From contig NZ_JACJSV010000041.1 of the NCBI RefSeq assembly GCF_014698335.1, forward strand, positions 1 through 43,964: a stretch of DNA of 43,964 nucleotides, in the 5' to 3' direction. Source of the stretch: Microcystis viridis FACHB-1342 (lineage in GTDB: Bacteria; Cyanobacteriota; Cyanobacteriia; Cyanobacteriales; Microcystaceae). The notes below the pieces were generated by a model. It saw nothing but the letters and a program-made list of their open reading frames with translations. It did no database searches and was not told where the DNA came from. Positions 28,309 to 37,587 of this stretch are shown piece after piece. Every line of letters begins with the position of its first letter. Position 1 is the first letter of the stretch. The translations under genes and the position numbers were made by a program.

Positions 28309-28350
28309 CAGTTACCAGTTACCAGTTACCAGTTACCAGTTACCAGTTAA
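28309..28350. repeat. heptamer tandem repeat (five CAGTTAC plus CAGTTAA)
   Basis: Five exact units and one changed unit. The array occupies the leader of the minus-strand aldo/keto reductase gene, starting five bases before its ATG. Confidence 0.9.
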
Positions 28351-28360
28351 GTAGGTAACC

Positions 28361-28455
28361 TCAGTTCGGGATAAGCTAAAACCCTGATGCTACCGTAGCC
28401 TGAAACTCCTATTCTTTCGTGGAAGCTATGGCAAAATTCCCTTATCCCGAACTGA
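28361..28455. repeat. 95-base inverted-repeat element (MITE-like)
   Basis: Perfect 15-base inverted ends (TCAGTTCGGGATAAG at 28361-28375 and its complement at 28441-28455), with a further imperfect TAAC/GTTA pair outside them. The inside encodes nothing. It is wedged between a heptamer array and dispersed-repeat copy B, in the divergent region before pepA. Confidence 0.8.
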
Positions 28456-28460
28456 CGTTA

Positions 28461-28560
28461 AGATACAGTCTTATGGGCGAGTGAGTGGAACGAACCACTC
28501 CAGACACAAAGGACACAGAGATCGATCACTACTATATAAGTTAAACTTATCACACAAAGA
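28461..28560. repeat. dispersed repeat, copy B
   Basis: Shares AAGATACAGTC, GAACCACTCCAGACACA, AGGACACAGAGATCGATC and the tail TAAGTTAAACTTATCACACA with copy C at 43763-43885, and the central part with copy A at 25783-25872. It lies about 75 bases before the pepA start. Confidence 0.75.
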
Positions 28561-28635
28561 ATAAGACAGCCACTGATAGAGCTTACAGTATAGTGATTAA
28601 TAGAAGCATTTTGCAAAGAATTATCGAGATAAAGA

Positions 28636-30111
28636 ATGGATATTCGATCGACTGACACCTCGCTCCTTACTTGGACAGGAGATACTTTAGCCCTAGGTTT
28701 ACCAGAAGGAGCCATAGAGATTGCAGGAGAATTGGCAGAATTGAACGATAAACTGGGGGGAATCCTAGAGGATCTCATCTCCGAGACGGAATTCGAGGGA
28801 AAATTAGGCAGCAGTGCGGCGACTCGTCTAGGTGGTGGGGGTCCGATTCGCAAATTAATCCTGGTGGGATTGGGAAAAACTGCCGATTTCGACCTGCAAA
28901 CCCTGCGTCTAGCGGCCGCCGCCATCGCTCGTCTGGCCAAACAACAAAAAAGCCAAGCTCTGGCCATCAGTTTACCGGTAGTTGGGGATCAGTCCGCCAC
29001 TGCCGGAGCAATCACGGAAGGGCTGCTGCTGGCCAATCATCAGGATACCCGCTTCAAGTCCACTAAGGAGGAAAAAGGAGCCAAATTAGCAACCGTCGAG
29101 TTATTGGGTTTAGGAGAGCAAGCATCTGCGATCGCCAAGGCCGAGCAGATCTGTTCTGGGGTGATTCTGGCCAGAGAATTAGTCAATGCTCCCGCGAACA
29201 CCGTCACCCCCCTAACCATGGCAGAAACCGCCGAGCAAATTGCCAGCGAATACGGATTAAGTCTTAATATTCTGGAACAGGAAGAATGCGAAAGCTTGGG
29301 TATGGGAGCCTTCCTAGGAGTAGCCAAAGCCTCGGATATTCCCCCGAAATTCATCCATTTAATCTATAAACCCCAAGGAACCCCGAAACGTAAACTAGCA
29401 ATCGTTGGCAAAAGTTTAACCTTTGATTCCGGCGGTTTGAATATTAAAGGGGCCGGCAGTGGCATCGAAACCATGAAAATGGACATGGGGGGTGGTGCCG
29501 CCACCCTAGGCGCGGCCAAGGCGATCGCCCAATTACAGCCAGAAGTGGAAGTACACTTTATCTGTCCGGCTACGGAAAATATGATTAGTGGTCGCGCTAT
29601 GCACCCCGGGGACATTTTAACCGCTTCTAACGGCAAAACTATTGAAGTCAATAACACCGATGCCGAGGGACGATTAACCCTGGCCGATGGCTTGGTTTTT
29701 GCGGAAAAATTAGAGGTAGATGCGATCGTGGATCTAGCCACTTTAACTGGGGCCTGTGTCATCGCTTTGGGGGACGATATTGCCGGTTTATGGAGTAGCG
29801 ATGAGAGTCTCGCTGCTCAACTCCAAGAGGCCGCTAAATTAGCCGGCGAAAAATTCTGGCCAATGCCTCTAGAAGAAAAATATTTCGAGGGTCTGAAGTC
29901 TCCAATTGCCGATATGAAAAACACTGGCCCGCGCCCCGGCGGTTCCATTACAGCCGCTTTATTTTTGAAGCAATTCATTAATAATACTCCCTGGCTCCAC
30001 CTAGATATCGCAGGACCCGTCTGGTCCGACAAAGAAAATGGCGTTAATAATTCCGGGGCCACTGGTTTTCCCGTCCGCACTCTAGTTAATTGGGTAATGG
30101 CCAATAATTAA
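28636..30111 (+). CDS. pepA: leucyl aminopeptidase (cytosol aminopeptidase)
   Basis: A 491-residue M17 metallopeptidase that removes N-terminal amino acids from peptides, acting as a hexamer with two metal ions in each active site. The C-terminal catalytic domain shows [14 protein letters not shown] (about residues 257-270, metal-binding Lys and Asp), [10 protein letters not shown], and the family signature NTDAEGRL (about 340-347) with the catalytic Arg. The N-terminal third (about 1-165) is the usual macro-like domain. Length is normal. The promoter region upstream is crowded with three different repeats. Confidence 0.96.
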   Translation: MDIRSTDTSLLTWTGDTLALGLPEGAIEIAGELAELNDKLGGILEDLISETEFEGKLGSSAATRLGGGGPIRKLILVGLGKTADFDLQTLRLAAAAIARLAKQQKSQALAISLPVVGDQSATAGAITEGLLLANHQDTRFKSTKEEKGAKLATVELLGLGEQASAIAKAEQICSGVILARELVNAPANTVTPLTMAETAEQIASEYGLSLNILEQEECESLGMGAFLGVAKASDIPPKFIHLIYKPQGTPKRKLAIVGKSLTFDSGGLNIKGAGSGIETMKMDMGGGAATLGAAKAIAQLQPEVEVHFICPATENMISGRAMHPGDILTASNGKTIEVNNTDAEGRLTLADGLVFAEKLEVDAIVDLATLTGACVIALGDDIAGLWSSDESLAAQLQEAAKLAGEKFWPMPLEEKYFEGLKSPIADMKNTGPRPGGSITAALFLKQFINNTPWLHLDIAGPVWSDKENGVNNSGATGFPVRTLVNWVMANN

Positions 30112-30279
30112 GTTATCGGTGATCGGTAAGCGGTATTAAGTGAGGAGTATTTTCACTGATTACTGTTTACTGATCCCTGAAAAATCTGCCCCACCCCTGA
30201 CCCCTATCTCAAGGTCGCGAGAGGACTCCCGTTAAACTGCGTAGCGGTTAACGGGAGATGAATCGCGACCAGAATGAAA

Positions 30280-30498
30280 CTAACGCGGTAGCGTTTCCAC
30301 TTTCGGGGAGTTTTGGTTCTCGACGTATTTTTTTAGTTGTTCGACAGTAACGTCGCCACAACTAGCCACGAAATAAGCTCCCGCCCAAAAATAGGGTTTG
30401 TTGTCGAAATACTTTGCCGCCAAATCTGGAAATTCTTGTCTAATTAAGCGACTACTAACTGTTTTAAGGTTAGCGATTAGTTTGGTCCATGATTGTAA
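30280..30498 (-). pseudogene. TnpA (Y1 transposase) C-terminal remnant
   Basis: An open minus-strand frame without a start encodes 72 residues. It includes KLIANLKTVSSRLIRQEFPD, YFWAGAYFVASCGDVTVEQL and KKYVENQ, the usual end of IS200/IS605 Y1 transposases; the final helix normally follows the catalytic tyrosine region. It is preceded by an in-frame stop (30499-30501), and the HUH-bearing N-terminal half is missing. The element therefore cannot move by itself. Confidence 0.8.
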
Positions 30499-30564
30499 TC
30501 AGTTGAAATATTGGGCGGTAAGTGTTACAATTTAACTATACATCACATCACGAAGCTAACGACA

Positions 30565-31779
30565 GTGATAACGCTTACCTATCAGTACAAACTAAAGGTA
30601 AACAAGAAACAGGAACGAGAGATTGTCCACATTCTTGATGTTTGCAAAAGCGTTTATAATTACGCGCTCTCGGAACGGAAAGATTGGTTACACTCTCGAA
30701 AGTGTCTTGCGGATCGTTGTTCGTTAGTTTCCGAGTACATAATTCCTGCGGATGACCCCTATCCAAATTACTTCGTTCAAGCTAAAAATCTAACGGAAGC
30801 TAAAAAAATCTATCCGATATTAAAGACGGTTAACGCTCAAGTCTTACAGCAAGTCTTAAAAACTGTAGATAAAGCTTTTGACCATATAAAATCGAAAGGC
30901 TTCGGCTTTCCTAGATTCAAGAAAAAGATGCGAAGTTTTATTTTTCCCACGCTGTCAAAAAACTTCTTAGGTGACGAATACTTAAATTTTCCACAATTGG
31001 GAAAAATTCGGATTAGGAAATCCAGAAAGTACCCGTCTGGGTTTGAGCCTAAACAAGCTCGAATTATCCAAAAAGCGTCGGGATTTTACGTTTTGGTTTC
31101 TTTCCAATCTACGGAATTAGTTCCCGATATGACAGTAGGGAAGACCTGTTTAGGAATTGACGCGGGAATTGAGAGTTTTGTCGCTACTTCACGGGGAGAT
31201 TTAATCAAAGCCCCTCGATTTTTGTTGAAAGTACAGAGTAAGCTTAAATTGCTACAAAGACGCTTGAAACATCAAGTCAAAGGCTCGAACAATTGGTTAA
31301 AACTCCAAGATAAGATAGCGAGATTACACGAAAAAGTGTCTAATACTCGTAGAGATTGGCATTTTAAGTTAGCTCATTACCTTTGCGATCTCGCTGATAA
31401 TATCTTTGTTGAAGATATTAACTTCGTTTCCTGGTCTAGAGGGATCGTTAGAAAACAATCTCTGGATTCAGGTATCGGTAGTTTTATTAACGAGATATTA
31501 CCGTTTGTCGCTTGGAAACGGGGAAAATATTATCTTAAGGTTGATAAAAACGGAACCTCGCAAGAGTGTCCGAATTGTGGCGCAATTACTGGTAAAAAAG
31601 CGTTATCGGAAAGAGTTCACTGGTGTGATTCTTGCGGCCACATTGAACCGAGAGATACGGCATCAGCGAAGGTAATTGAGAACCGAGGAAAAAACGCGGT
31701 CGGACTGACCGTGTTAGAAAACGCTCGCGGAGGCGATTTGACGGGGATCGACTGGGTTAAACTCGGTCGATCTAGTTAA
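30565..31779 (+). CDS. tnpB: TnpB, RNA-guided nuclease of an IS200/IS605-type element
   Basis: A protein of about 404 residues of the TnpB family, the ancestor group of Cas12. The RuvC catalytic acids are visible in GIDAGIE (Asp), FVEDINF (Glu) and the final RDTASAKVIENRG (Asp). The zinc ribbon CPNCG...CDSCG lies between the last two. The frame extends to a TTG at 30511, but the GTG at 30565 begins the family start VITLTYQYKLKVNKKQE. Characterised TnpBs cut the site left behind after transposon excision, using a guide RNA made from the tnpB 3' end and right element end. The ORF is complete with all catalytic residues, so it may be active although its tnpA is broken. Confidence 0.9.
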   Translation: MITLTYQYKLKVNKKQEREIVHILDVCKSVYNYALSERKDWLHSRKCLADRCSLVSEYIIPADDPYPNYFVQAKNLTEAKKIYPILKTVNAQVLQQVLKTVDKAFDHIKSKGFGFPRFKKKMRSFIFPTLSKNFLGDEYLNFPQLGKIRIRKSRKYPSGFEPKQARIIQKASGFYVLVSFQSTELVPDMTVGKTCLGIDAGIESFVATSRGDLIKAPRFLLKVQSKLKLLQRRLKHQVKGSNNWLKLQDKIARLHEKVSNTRRDWHFKLAHYLCDLADNIFVEDINFVSWSRGIVRKQSLDSGIGSFINEILPFVAWKRGKYYLKVDKNGTSQECPNCGAITGKKALSERVHWCDSCGHIEPRDTASAKVIENRGKNAVGLTVLENARGGDLTGIDWVKLGRSS

Positions 31780-31913
31780 AAGCCTAAGAACCGAGAATCC
31801 CCCGCTACACCGCGCGAGCGGTTAGCGGGGGAGAGTCAATCCCCGATAACTGATAACTGCTAGACTAATTGGGTGATGCTTGCAAGATTAATAAAACCAG
31901 TGTCGAGATTAGA

Positions 31914-33098
31914 ATGCAGGGACTTTTAAGAAAACTTTGGCGTGCGATCGAAAACTTTTTTACCCGACTTTTGGGGGGACAAGGGGGAAAGGGGAAAGTA
32001 CAAGCGATCGAATCTGTTCCCCTAACCGATACAGACTACGAGTTTCTCTATATGGAGTTACTCGATGGGGTGGCCCACGGTTGGCACGAAGGCAGAATTC
32101 TGAGATTTTTTGAGAAATTGGGCGATCGAGGTCGGCAAAAAGATTGGGTAGAATGGTTAGAGCTCTTTGGCACCCGTCTGCAATCCTCCGCTTCCCTTAA
32201 CCAAATTCTCGCCACCAGAATGATCCGTTTGGGAGAATTAGCTCGCGCTTTCCCCGGGATTGAACGTATTGGTGAAGCTTCCTACGAGATCGGTTATCAA
32301 CTCTACAGCAAAGAAACTGCCACTTTAATCTGGGAATACGCCGGGGAAGATGAGGCCCCGGGCAGTTATTCCCTGCCGCAACCCCCAGAAAATCTCTTAT
32401 ATTCCAGTGAAACTAGCGATTTTAACGGTAATGACCCAGAAAATCCCCAATTAGAAACCCTCACCCTCGATGAATTATTTGACCGTCTGCAAAACGATTC
32501 TACCCTAGCGGGCCAAATGGCCGAACAATTGGGCATCGAAAATAAGGACGCAGAAAGCATTATTGATAGTCTCATCGCTCAATTTTCCGCCCAGGAAGGT
32601 AAAAACCCTGAAACTGCCGAAGATTGGTTTCATCAGGGCTTAGAACAGGCAAATTTAGGCAATTGGTCAAATGCGATCGCTGATTGGGAACAGGCCTTAA
32701 AGATCGATCCCCAATTAGCCTCGGCCTGGCATAATCGTGGTAGTGCCTTAGCCATGATCGGTAACTACGAAGAAGCGTTAAGTAGTTATGATCGCGCCCT
32801 AGAAATCACCCCCAACGATCACCAAGTCATTAACGCTAGAGGCAGCGCCCTATACGGACTGCAACGTTGGCAAGAGGCTTTAGAATGTTGGCAACAGGTG
32901 CTAGAAGCGGACGATAATTTTTATCAAGCTTGGTACAATCGCGGCAGTACCCTAGAAAATTTGGGCGAAACCCAAGCAGCGATCGCCTGTTATCAAAAAG
33001 CTTTAGGGATTGCGCCGGATTTTGAGCTTGCCCAAACCCGTCTAGAGGCTTTACTAGAGCAAAAACCGCCCGAAGACGACGGTAATCCCCCTGCCTGA
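31914..33098 (+). CDS. tetratricopeptide-repeat protein
   Basis: A 394-residue protein. The N-terminal 150 residues are helical and include LLDGVAHGWHEGRILRFFEKLG (LLDGVAHGWHEGRILRF), which is specific to cyanobacterial relatives. An acidic linker runs about 160-225. The C-terminal part (about 240-385) has four tetratricopeptide units with the W-LG-Y--A---Y--AL---P pattern (for example AWHNRGSALAMIGNYEEALS and AWYNRGSTLENLGETQAAIA). Such repeats bind partner proteins. The frame reaches a TTG at 31869, but the ATG at 31914 is more likely. No signal peptide. Function unknown. It lies just downstream of the TnpB element and 77 bases before ftsH. Confidence 0.82.
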   Translation: MQGLLRKLWRAIENFFTRLLGGQGGKGKVQAIESVPLTDTDYEFLYMELLDGVAHGWHEGRILRFFEKLGDRGRQKDWVEWLELFGTRLQSSASLNQILATRMIRLGELARAFPGIERIGEASYEIGYQLYSKETATLIWEYAGEDEAPGSYSLPQPPENLLYSSETSDFNGNDPENPQLETLTLDELFDRLQNDSTLAGQMAEQLGIENKDAESIIDSLIAQFSAQEGKNPETAEDWFHQGLEQANLGNWSNAIADWEQALKIDPQLASAWHNRGSALAMIGNYEEALSSYDRALEITPNDHQVINARGSALYGLQRWQEALECWQQVLEADDNFYQAWYNRGSTLENLGETQAAIACYQKALGIAPDFELAQTRLEALLEQKPPEDDGNPPA

Positions 33099-33175
33099 TT
33101 TAATCTGAACTTGAGCAGTCAACAGCCTACAATGAGGAGAGGATAGAGAATAATTTTAATGAATCAGGCCCAGCA

Positions 33176-35053
33176 ATGAGTATAAAAAGCAAACCTCCTT
33201 CACAATCCCGCCTGATCGGTAATGTTTTATTAGCCGTGGGCGGCTTATTTCTGATTGTTAACCTCCTTTTTCCGCAATTATTTGGCCCTAGCGTCCCCAA
33301 AGTTCCCTATAGTCTTTTTATCGACCAAGTGGAAGATGGCAACGTCGCTAGGGTATCCGTGGGACAGAATGAGATTCGTTATCAGCTTAAAAACGACCAA
33401 GAGGGCAACTACGGACGAGTTTTCAGCACTACACCGATTTTTGACCTAGAATTGCCCAAACGTCTAGAAGCCAAGGGCGTAGAATTCGCCGCCGCACCAC
33501 CGCCAAAAAATGGCTGGATTGGTAGTGTCCTTAGTTGGGTGATTCCTCCCCTGATTTTTGTTGGTATTTGGCAATTTTTCCTCGCTCGCAGCGGTGGCGG
33601 TGGTCCAGCTGGGGCTTTATCGATTACCAAAAGTCGCGCTAAAGTCTATGTGGAAGGAGACACCACCAAAACCACTTTTGAAGATGTGGCCGGTGTGGAA
33701 GAAGCGAAAACCGAATTGGCCGAAATCGTCGAATTTCTCAAATATCCCCAACGTTACATTCAAATCGGGGCGCGGATTCCCAAGGGTGTCCTCTTAGTCG
33801 GTCCGCCGGGGACAGGAAAAACCCTGCTGGCAAAAGCAGTCGCAGGAGAAGCGGGGGTTCCTTTCTTTAGTATCTCAGGTTCGGAATTCGTGGAACTCTT
33901 TGTCGGTGCAGGGGCAGCCCGAGTGCGGGATCTGTTTGAACAGGCCAAGAAAAAAGCCCCCTGTATTATTTTTATCGATGAATTAGACGCGATCGGTAAA
34001 TCTCGCGCTAACGGTAATTTTATGGGGGGTAACGATGAACGGGAACAGACTTTAAACCAATTATTGACGGAAATGGACGGTTTTAACGCTGGTGATGCGA
34101 CGGTGATCGTGCTGGCCGCCACTAATCGCCCCGAAACTCTTGATCCCGCCCTTTTACGCCCCGGCCGTTTTGATCGCCAAGTGTTAGTTGATCGCCCCGA
34201 TCTGGCTGGACGCTTAAAAATCCTCGAAATCTACGCAGGTAAGGTAAAATTAGGCTCGGATGCAGATTTAAAACAGATTGCTACCCGTACCCCCGGTTTT
34301 GCTGGTGCTGACTTAGCTAATCTAGTCAATGAGGCCGCTTTATTGGCAGCCCGCAATCAACGCAGCACCGTCGCCCAAGAGGACTTTAATGAGGCAATCG
34401 AGCGGGTAGTGGCCGGTTTAGAGAAGAAAAGCCGGGTTCTCTCGGAAAAAGAGAAGAAAATCGTCGCTTATCACGAAGTTGGTCACGCTCTCGTCGGTGC
34501 AGTTATGCCGGGGGGTGGTAAAGTTGCTAAGATTTCGATCGTGCCTCGCGGCATGGCAGCCCTCGGTTATACCCTGCAAATGCCCACGGAAGACCGTTTC
34601 CTTATGGATGATACGGAATTACGCGACCAAATTGCTACTCTTTTAGGTGGTCGGGCCGCCGAGGAAATTATCTTTGGTAGTATTACTACTGGGGCTGCTA
34701 ATGACCTGCAGCGGGCGACGGACTTGGCCGAACGCATGGTGACGACCTATGGTATGAGTAAGACTCTCGGTCCTCTAGCCTACGAAAAAGGTCAACAGAA
34801 TAGTTTTCTGGGAGATGGTATGATGAATCCTCGGCGTTTGGTGAGCGATGATACGGCCAAAGCGATCGATAATGAAGTGAAAGAGATTGTCGAAAATGGT
34901 CATCAGCAGGCCTTGGATATCCTGGCTCAAAATCGCGATTTGCTCGAAGAAATTGCCCAAGAAATCCTCAGTAAAGAGGTGATTGAAGGGGAACAATTGC
35001 AAGCACTGCTCGAGCGCGTTAAACCCCTCGATCGAGAACCTGTTACTGTTTAG
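33176..35053 (+). CDS. ftsH: ATP-dependent zinc metalloprotease FtsH
   Basis: A 625-residue membrane AAA+ protease. Order: membrane helix at about 14-32, a lumenal or periplasmic segment, a second helix at about 116-136, an AAA domain with Walker A GPPGTGKT (about 208-215), Walker [13 protein letters not shown] and the second region of homology ([11 protein letters not shown]), then the protease domain with the zinc motif HEVGH (about 433-437). Cyanobacteria have four FtsH proteins; the N-terminal [18 protein letters not shown] and [18 protein letters not shown] look most like the FtsH1/FtsH4 side rather than the D1-repair pair FtsH2/FtsH3, but this is from memory. A terminator follows the stop. 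Confidence 0.94.
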   Translation: MSIKSKPPSQSRLIGNVLLAVGGLFLIVNLLFPQLFGPSVPKVPYSLFIDQVEDGNVARVSVGQNEIRYQLKNDQEGNYGRVFSTTPIFDLELPKRLEAKGVEFAAAPPPKNGWIGSVLSWVIPPLIFVGIWQFFLARSGGGGPAGALSITKSRAKVYVEGDTTKTTFEDVAGVEEAKTELAEIVEFLKYPQRYIQIGARIPKGVLLVGPPGTGKTLLAKAVAGEAGVPFFSISGSEFVELFVGAGAARVRDLFEQAKKKAPCIIFIDELDAIGKSRANGNFMGGNDEREQTLNQLLTEMDGFNAGDATVIVLAATNRPETLDPALLRPGRFDRQVLVDRPDLAGRLKILEIYAGKVKLGSDADLKQIATRTPGFAGADLANLVNEAALLAARNQRSTVAQEDFNEAIERVVAGLEKKSRVLSEKEKKIVAYHEVGHALVGAVMPGGGKVAKISIVPRGMAALGYTLQMPTEDRFLMDDTELRDQIATLLGGRAAEEIIFGSITTGAANDLQRATDLAERMVTTYGMSKTLGPLAYEKGQQNSFLGDGMMNPRRLVSDDTAKAIDNEVKEIVENGHQQALDILAQNRDLLEEIAQEILSKEVIEGEQLQALLERVKPLDREPVTV

Positions 35054-35075
35054 ATTGATTTGATTTTTGCCTTAC

Positions 35076-35103
35076 CCCATCTTGAACAAAGATGGGTTTT
35101 TTG
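35076..35103 (+). terminator. rho-independent terminator after ftsH
   Basis: An eight-base stem (CCCATCTT at 35076-35083 with AAGATGGG at 35089-35096) with a five-base loop is followed by TTTTTTG. It lies about 22 bases past the ftsH stop. Confidence 0.88.
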
Positions 35104-35181
35104 CCATTATACTAAATCTGATTATTAAAAACTGATTATTCATTCTTCCTTTTGCCTCTCCGCAGTCCCAGAACCCCAAAA

Positions 35182-35289
35182 GTTCCAATTAATCTTAACC
35201 CCTATTAGAGATTAATACTTTGTAGGGTTGATTCATGAATCAACCCTACAGCGTTCCCATTAATCTTAACCCCTATTAGAGATTGAAAC
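35182..35289 (+). CRISPR. two-repeat CRISPR-like relic with a palindromic 34-base spacer
   Basis: Two 37-base repeats (35182-35218 and 35253-35289) match at 34 of 37 positions. They begin GTTCC and share ATTAATCTTAACCCCTATTA; the second ends GATTGAAAC, the usual end of many cyanobacterial CRISPR repeats, while the first ends ATTAATAC. The 34 bases between (35219-35252) are the right length for a spacer but consist mostly of a perfect 28-base palindrome (GTAGGGTTGATTCA and its complement). No cas genes are in the window. It may be a dead array remnant, an orphan mini-array, or a dispersed repeat that only resembles one. Confidence 0.55.
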
Positions 35290-35362
35290 TTGCAGGCAAA
35301 AATCAGCGATACTGATATTGAGATCACGATGGTGAATCCAGAAGAGCTAAAGGAGACAGAAA

Positions 35363-35695
35363 ATGGCTAACGAAACCGTCACTTATTCCCTAGAAGCAGT
35401 TCTGACAAGGATTGAGGGGAAAATCGATTCTCTGGAAAAACGGATCGATGAGAGATTTGATCAGGTAGATGAGAGATTTGATAAGATAGAAGAACGGTTG
35501 ACGAAAGTGGAAATAGGACAAGTCGAACTCAAAGGGGAGATTAAAGCCTTGGATGAGCGACTAACCACAGAAATTAAAGGGTTAACTGCAAGAGTTGCCT
35601 ATCAGGAATTTACCAATCGGGGGATTCTCATCGCTCTGATTGTGGCCATTTTAGGAGGGGCTGCTAAACTTTTTGGTTTTTTCCCCAATCCCTAA
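35363..35695 (+). CDS. small coiled-coil protein with C-terminal membrane anchor
   Basis: A 110-residue protein. Residues about 8-75 form heptad-like repeats rich in Glu, Lys and Asp (IDERFDQVDERFDKIEERL) and should make a coiled coil. Residues about 88-106 (GILIALIVAILGGAAKLFGF) form one membrane helix at the C-terminus. Small proteins of this kind are common and uncharacterised in Microcystis-like genomes. AAGGAGA lies just before the ATG, which supports translation. Function unknown; an oligomeric membrane-bound scaffold is a guess from the shape alone. Confidence 0.7.
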   Translation: MANETVTYSLEAVLTRIEGKIDSLEKRIDERFDQVDERFDKIEERLTKVEIGQVELKGEIKALDERLTTEIKGLTARVAYQEFTNRGILIALIVAILGGAAKLFGFFPNP

Positions 35696-35800
35696 CAGCG
35701 ATCGCCCTAAAATGCTGTAGAATTAACTTGACAAATATTAAAACGCAGCCAAAGACTCTCTGGGAAATGCAGTTAAATAATTGGATGGCGACCTAAAAAT

Positions 35801-37174
35801 ATGAGTGAATTAACTATTCGTCCAGCTAAAATTAGTGGTGTCATCCCAGATTCGATCGCCGCCGAGGTAGGTTTTGAAATCGGGGATTCGCTCGTCTCTA
35901 TTAATGGTAATCGTCCCCGGGACTTAATCGATTATCAATTTTTATGTGCCGATGAATTTTTAACCCTAGAAGTGCTTGATAGTCAGGGCAAAACTCACCA
36001 AGTAAAAATCGAAAAAGATTATCATGAAGACTTAGGTTTAGAGTTTGAAACTGCCCTTTTTGATGGCTTAATTCAGTGTAATAACAAATGTCCTTTTTGC
36101 TTTATCGATCAACAACCAGAGGGCAAAAGAGAAACTTTATACTATAAAGATGATGACTATCGCTTAAGTTTTCTCTATGGCAGTTATTTAACCTTAACTA
36201 ATCTCACCTCAAAAGAATGGCAGCGGATCGAAAAGATGCGGATATCACCGCTTTTTGTGTCCGTTCATGCCACGGAACCCGATCTGAGAATTCGTCTCTT
36301 AAAAAATCACCGCGCTGGTCAAATTTTAGACCATTTAAAGTGGCTACAAGCGAGACAATTACAAATTCATGCACAAGTGGTAGTTTGTCCCAATATTAAT
36401 GATGGAATTCATCTCGAAAGAACTCTGTTAGATCTGGTTTCTTTTCATCGGGGAGATATTCCCTGTGTGGAGTCGATTGCCGTAGTTCCCGTGGGATTAA
36501 CCCGCTTTCGTCCCCAAGAAGATGAATTAATTCCCGTTAGTCAAGAAAAAGCGCGAGAAGTTATTGAACAAGTCCAAACTTTACAGAAAAAATTTCGTCA
36601 AGAATTTGGCAGTAATGTGCTGTGGTTAGCCGATGAATGGTTTTTAATTGCCCGAGTCGATTTACCCCCTCAATCTCACTACGAAGATTATCCCCAAATC
36701 GGTAACGGGGTTGGCTCGATTCGTCAATTTATTAGGGATTTTCAGAAGACAGCCAAGAAGTTATTGCCTGCTCAAATTACTCCCTCTAGACGGTTAATAT
36801 GGGTAGTGGGCAATGCGGTAGAACAAGCTTTTCAACCCCTAGTTAAACAGTTAAATAAGGTGCAGGGTTTAACCGTGGAATTAGTGGCTTTAAATAGTGA
36901 TTATTGGGGGCAGGAAATCACGGTTACGGGTTTATTAACCGGGCAAGATATTCTCAAAGGATTACAAGGTAAAAATCTTGGGGATGGGGTTTTATTACCT
37001 TCTCTCATGCTTAAGCATGGGGAAGCGGTATTTTTAGATGATATCACCCTAGAAACTGTTATTAATCAGTTAAGAGTCCCTATTTATCCAGTCCTGGGAG
37101 TGGAGGAATTAATTAAAACTTGTCTTACTCTCAATCCTTTCTCTGACTTTCTCTCACATATAGGTGAGCAGTAA
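35801..37174 (+). CDS. DUF512 / cyanobacterial Fe-S protein with PDZ and radical-SAM-like domains
   Basis: A 457-residue protein of the family in which an N-terminal PDZ-like domain (about 8-70, ISGVIPDSIAAEVGFEIGDS) precedes an iron-sulfur domain with Cys93, Cys97 and Cys100 in the radical-SAM spacing C-x3-C-x2-C (IQCNNKCPFCFIDQQPEG). The C-terminal half is DUF512. Orthologues occur in cyanobacteria and other bacteria; the reaction is not established. The last ten codons form the start of a 204-base unit that is repeated 239 bases downstream, so the gene's 3' end has been duplicated. Confidence 0.85.
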   Translation: MSELTIRPAKISGVIPDSIAAEVGFEIGDSLVSINGNRPRDLIDYQFLCADEFLTLEVLDSQGKTHQVKIEKDYHEDLGLEFETALFDGLIQCNNKCPFCFIDQQPEGKRETLYYKDDDYRLSFLYGSYLTLTNLTSKEWQRIEKMRISPLFVSVHATEPDLRIRLLKNHRAGQILDHLKWLQARQLQIHAQVVVCPNINDGIHLERTLLDLVSFHRGDIPCVESIAVVPVGLTRFRPQEDELIPVSQEKAREVIEQVQTLQKKFRQEFGSNVLWLADEWFLIARVDLPPQSHYEDYPQIGNGVGSIRQFIRDFQKTAKKLLPAQITPSRRLIWVVGNAVEQAFQPLVKQLNKVQGLTVELVALNSDYWGQEITVTGLLTGQDILKGLQGKNLGDGVLLPSLMLKHGEAVFLDDITLETVINQLRVPIYPVLGVEELIKTCLTLNPFSDFLSHIGEQ

Positions 37175-37587
37175 AAGTTATTAAAAGAGGGCGAATGCAA
37201 TTCGCCCCTACAATAATATTATTGCGCCAATGGTAGGGGCGCATCGCGTGCGCCCAAATATAATATAGATATTTCGACCAAATTGATTTGAGTTTTTACT
37301 GAGCGGTATTAAGTAAAAAATTGCCGTTTTCTTGGCACTGATAACTGTTTATGGTAATCGGATTGGGTGCATCTCCTATCTGTGACTTTCTCTCACATAT
37401 AGGTGAGCAGTAAAAGTGATTAAAAGAGGGCGAATGCAATTCGCCCCTACAATAATATTATTGCGCCAATGGTAGGGGCGCATCGCGTGCGCCCAAAATG
37501 TAATATAGATATTTCGACCAAATTGATTTGAGTTTTTAGTGAGCGTTATTAAGTAGAAAATTGCCGTTTTCTTGGCACTGATAACTG
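37144..37587. repeat. near-exact 204-base direct duplication
   Basis: Copy 1 (37144-37347) begins inside the last ten codons of the DUF512 gene; copy 2 begins at 37383 and runs to 37587. Differences are few (about eight bases). Each copy holds paired palindromic pieces (GGGCGAATGCAATTCGCCC and GGGGCGCATCGCGTGCGCCC) flanked by CCTAC/GTAGG. About 35 bases of unrelated sequence separate the two copies. This fills most of the gap between the DUF512 gene and mlaE. Confidence 0.9.

Larger units (their letters stand above)
30213..31839 (+). mobile_element. IS200/IS605-type element with degraded tnpA and intact tnpB
   Basis: Left-end hairpins: GGTCGCGA/TCGCGACC (30213-30220 with 30263-30270) enclosing CTCCCGTTAA/TTAACGGGAG (30226-30235 with 30248-30257). 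Right-end hairpin: TCCCCCGCTA/TAGCGGGGGA (31798-31807 with 31823-31832), followed by GAGTCAA. These imperfect subterminal hairpins, with no simple inverted ends, are typical of single-strand transposons of this family. TCAA occurs next to both ends (30209-30212 and 31836-31839). The tnpA fragment is on the minus strand and tnpB on the plus strand, the divergent IS605-like order. Exact ends are estimates. Confidence 0.75.

Noticed and set aside
31406-31675. 89-codon ORF inside tnpB in another frame
   Set aside because: It lies entirely within the coding sequence of tnpB, whose catalytic motifs are intact.
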